Shown here piece by piece: positions 43,195 through 43,425 of a DNA stretch of 43,425 bases (position 1 is its first letter; each line of letters begins with the position of its first letter). The notes under the pieces are model-generated. The model worked only from the letters and a program-made list of their open reading frames with translations, was not told where the DNA came from and did not search any database. The stretch is from contig JAJFKM010000058.1 in assembly GCA_021773215.1 (NCBI GenBank), forward strand, positions 1 to 43,425. The letters run 5' to 3'. The DNA comes from Gammaproteobacteria bacterium (lineage in GTDB: Bacteria; Pseudomonadota; Gammaproteobacteria; Eutrophobiales; Eutrophobiaceae). The translations under genes and the position numbers were made by a program.

Positions 43195-43425
43195 TTAGAG
43201 TGTCATTATTGCATCCATTTCTACCATTGAACCCTTTGGTAAGCTGGCAACACCTACTGCAGCACGCGCAGGATAAGGTTCAGAAAAATATTCAGCCATG
43301 ATTTCATTAACTAAAGGGAAATGTGATAAATCAGTAAGAAAAATATTTAATTTGCTAATATCTGCTAATGACCCGCCAGCGGCATTAGCAACAGCAGTCA
43401 GATTATCAAATACGCGTGTAATTTG
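43195..43425 (-). CDS. ridA: RidA family enamine/imine deaminase (partial, 5' end outside window)
   Basis: The frame open to the window edge encodes 76 C-terminal residues: [20 protein letters not shown], then [20 protein letters not shown] and [20 protein letters not shown]. This matches the second half of RidA/YjgF proteins, including the conserved Arg in PARAAV and the glutamate in VEMD. The family removes reactive enamine intermediates. It is upstream of recG on the same strand, as in many gammaproteobacteria (spoT-ridA-recG). Confidence 0.95.
   Translation of the reverse strand, partial: QITRVFDNLTAVANAAGGSLADISKLNIFLTDLSHFPLVNEIMAEYFSEPYPARAAVGVASLPKGSMVEMDAIMTL

Overview
The window reads as a chromosomal segment of a low-GC gammaproteobacterium with active sulfur metabolism. 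Evidence for this is the 23S-5S rRNA end, a ridA-recG-ubiC-ubiA block, birA-coaX, a CysB-type regulator, an APS-type CysH with iron-sulfur cysteines, a TauE/SafE permease, a rhodanese, and a metallohydrolase resembling the quinoprotein-relay/SoxH-like group. I cannot assign a genus. There is no phage, insertion sequence, integrase or CRISPR array.

Layout. 1-515: 3' end of 23S rRNA, 5S rRNA and a terminator. 705-4463: a 1252-residue multidomain flavoprotein. 4579-5181: a small exported protein. 5208-17129: a tight block of twelve minus-strand genes, the most notable feature here. 17319-21229: an exported protein behind a likely Fur box, an EipA/DUF1134 protein, an FmdB-like protein, a TetR regulator with a metallo-beta-lactamase-fold enzyme, and a YdcH/DUF465 protein. 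21240-21449: a hairpin-rich repeat. 21450-28077: sulfur genes (TauE/SafE, CysB, thioredoxin-like, CysH, sulfurtransferase), interleaved with an FHA protein and a lipoprotein aminopeptidase. 28171-29958: a VWA-TM-FHA protein. 30209-33477: the sodium-pumping oxaloacetate decarboxylase oadGAB, then birA, coaX and a SPOR protein. 36224-36297: tRNA-Thr. 36352-39510: a peptidoglycan-oriented group (TPR/NTF2-like protein, L,D-transpeptidase, M14 peptidase). 39507-43425: ubiA, ubiC, recG and partial ridA, all on the minus strand.

The twelve-gene block in transcription order encodes: an acidic lipoprotein, a CsgG-like lipoprotein, a membrane-anchored TPR protein, a membrane-anchored PEGA-repeat/FGE-fold protein, a tiny secreted acidic protein, a MotA/TolQ/ExbB proton-channel homologue, an Hsp70/actin-fold protein with degraded nucleotide loops, two VWA proteins with the same TolR/MotB-like transmembrane anchor, two small lipoproteins, and an exported M48 metalloprotease. 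Channel plus two Asp-bearing anchors suggests a proton-driven stator, in which VWA domains replace the usual peptidoglycan-binding or TonB-type output. The TPR/PEGA proteins and lipoproteins would form the periplasmic part. I know of no described system with this exact composition, but I could not search.

Other points: the biotin ligase gene lies directly behind the biotin-dependent oxaloacetate decarboxylase but has no normal start codon for its DNA-binding domain; adjacent TPR and L,D-transpeptidase proteins share a C-terminal NTF2-like domain; and a perfect 22-bp palindrome lies upstream of the FmdB-like gene.
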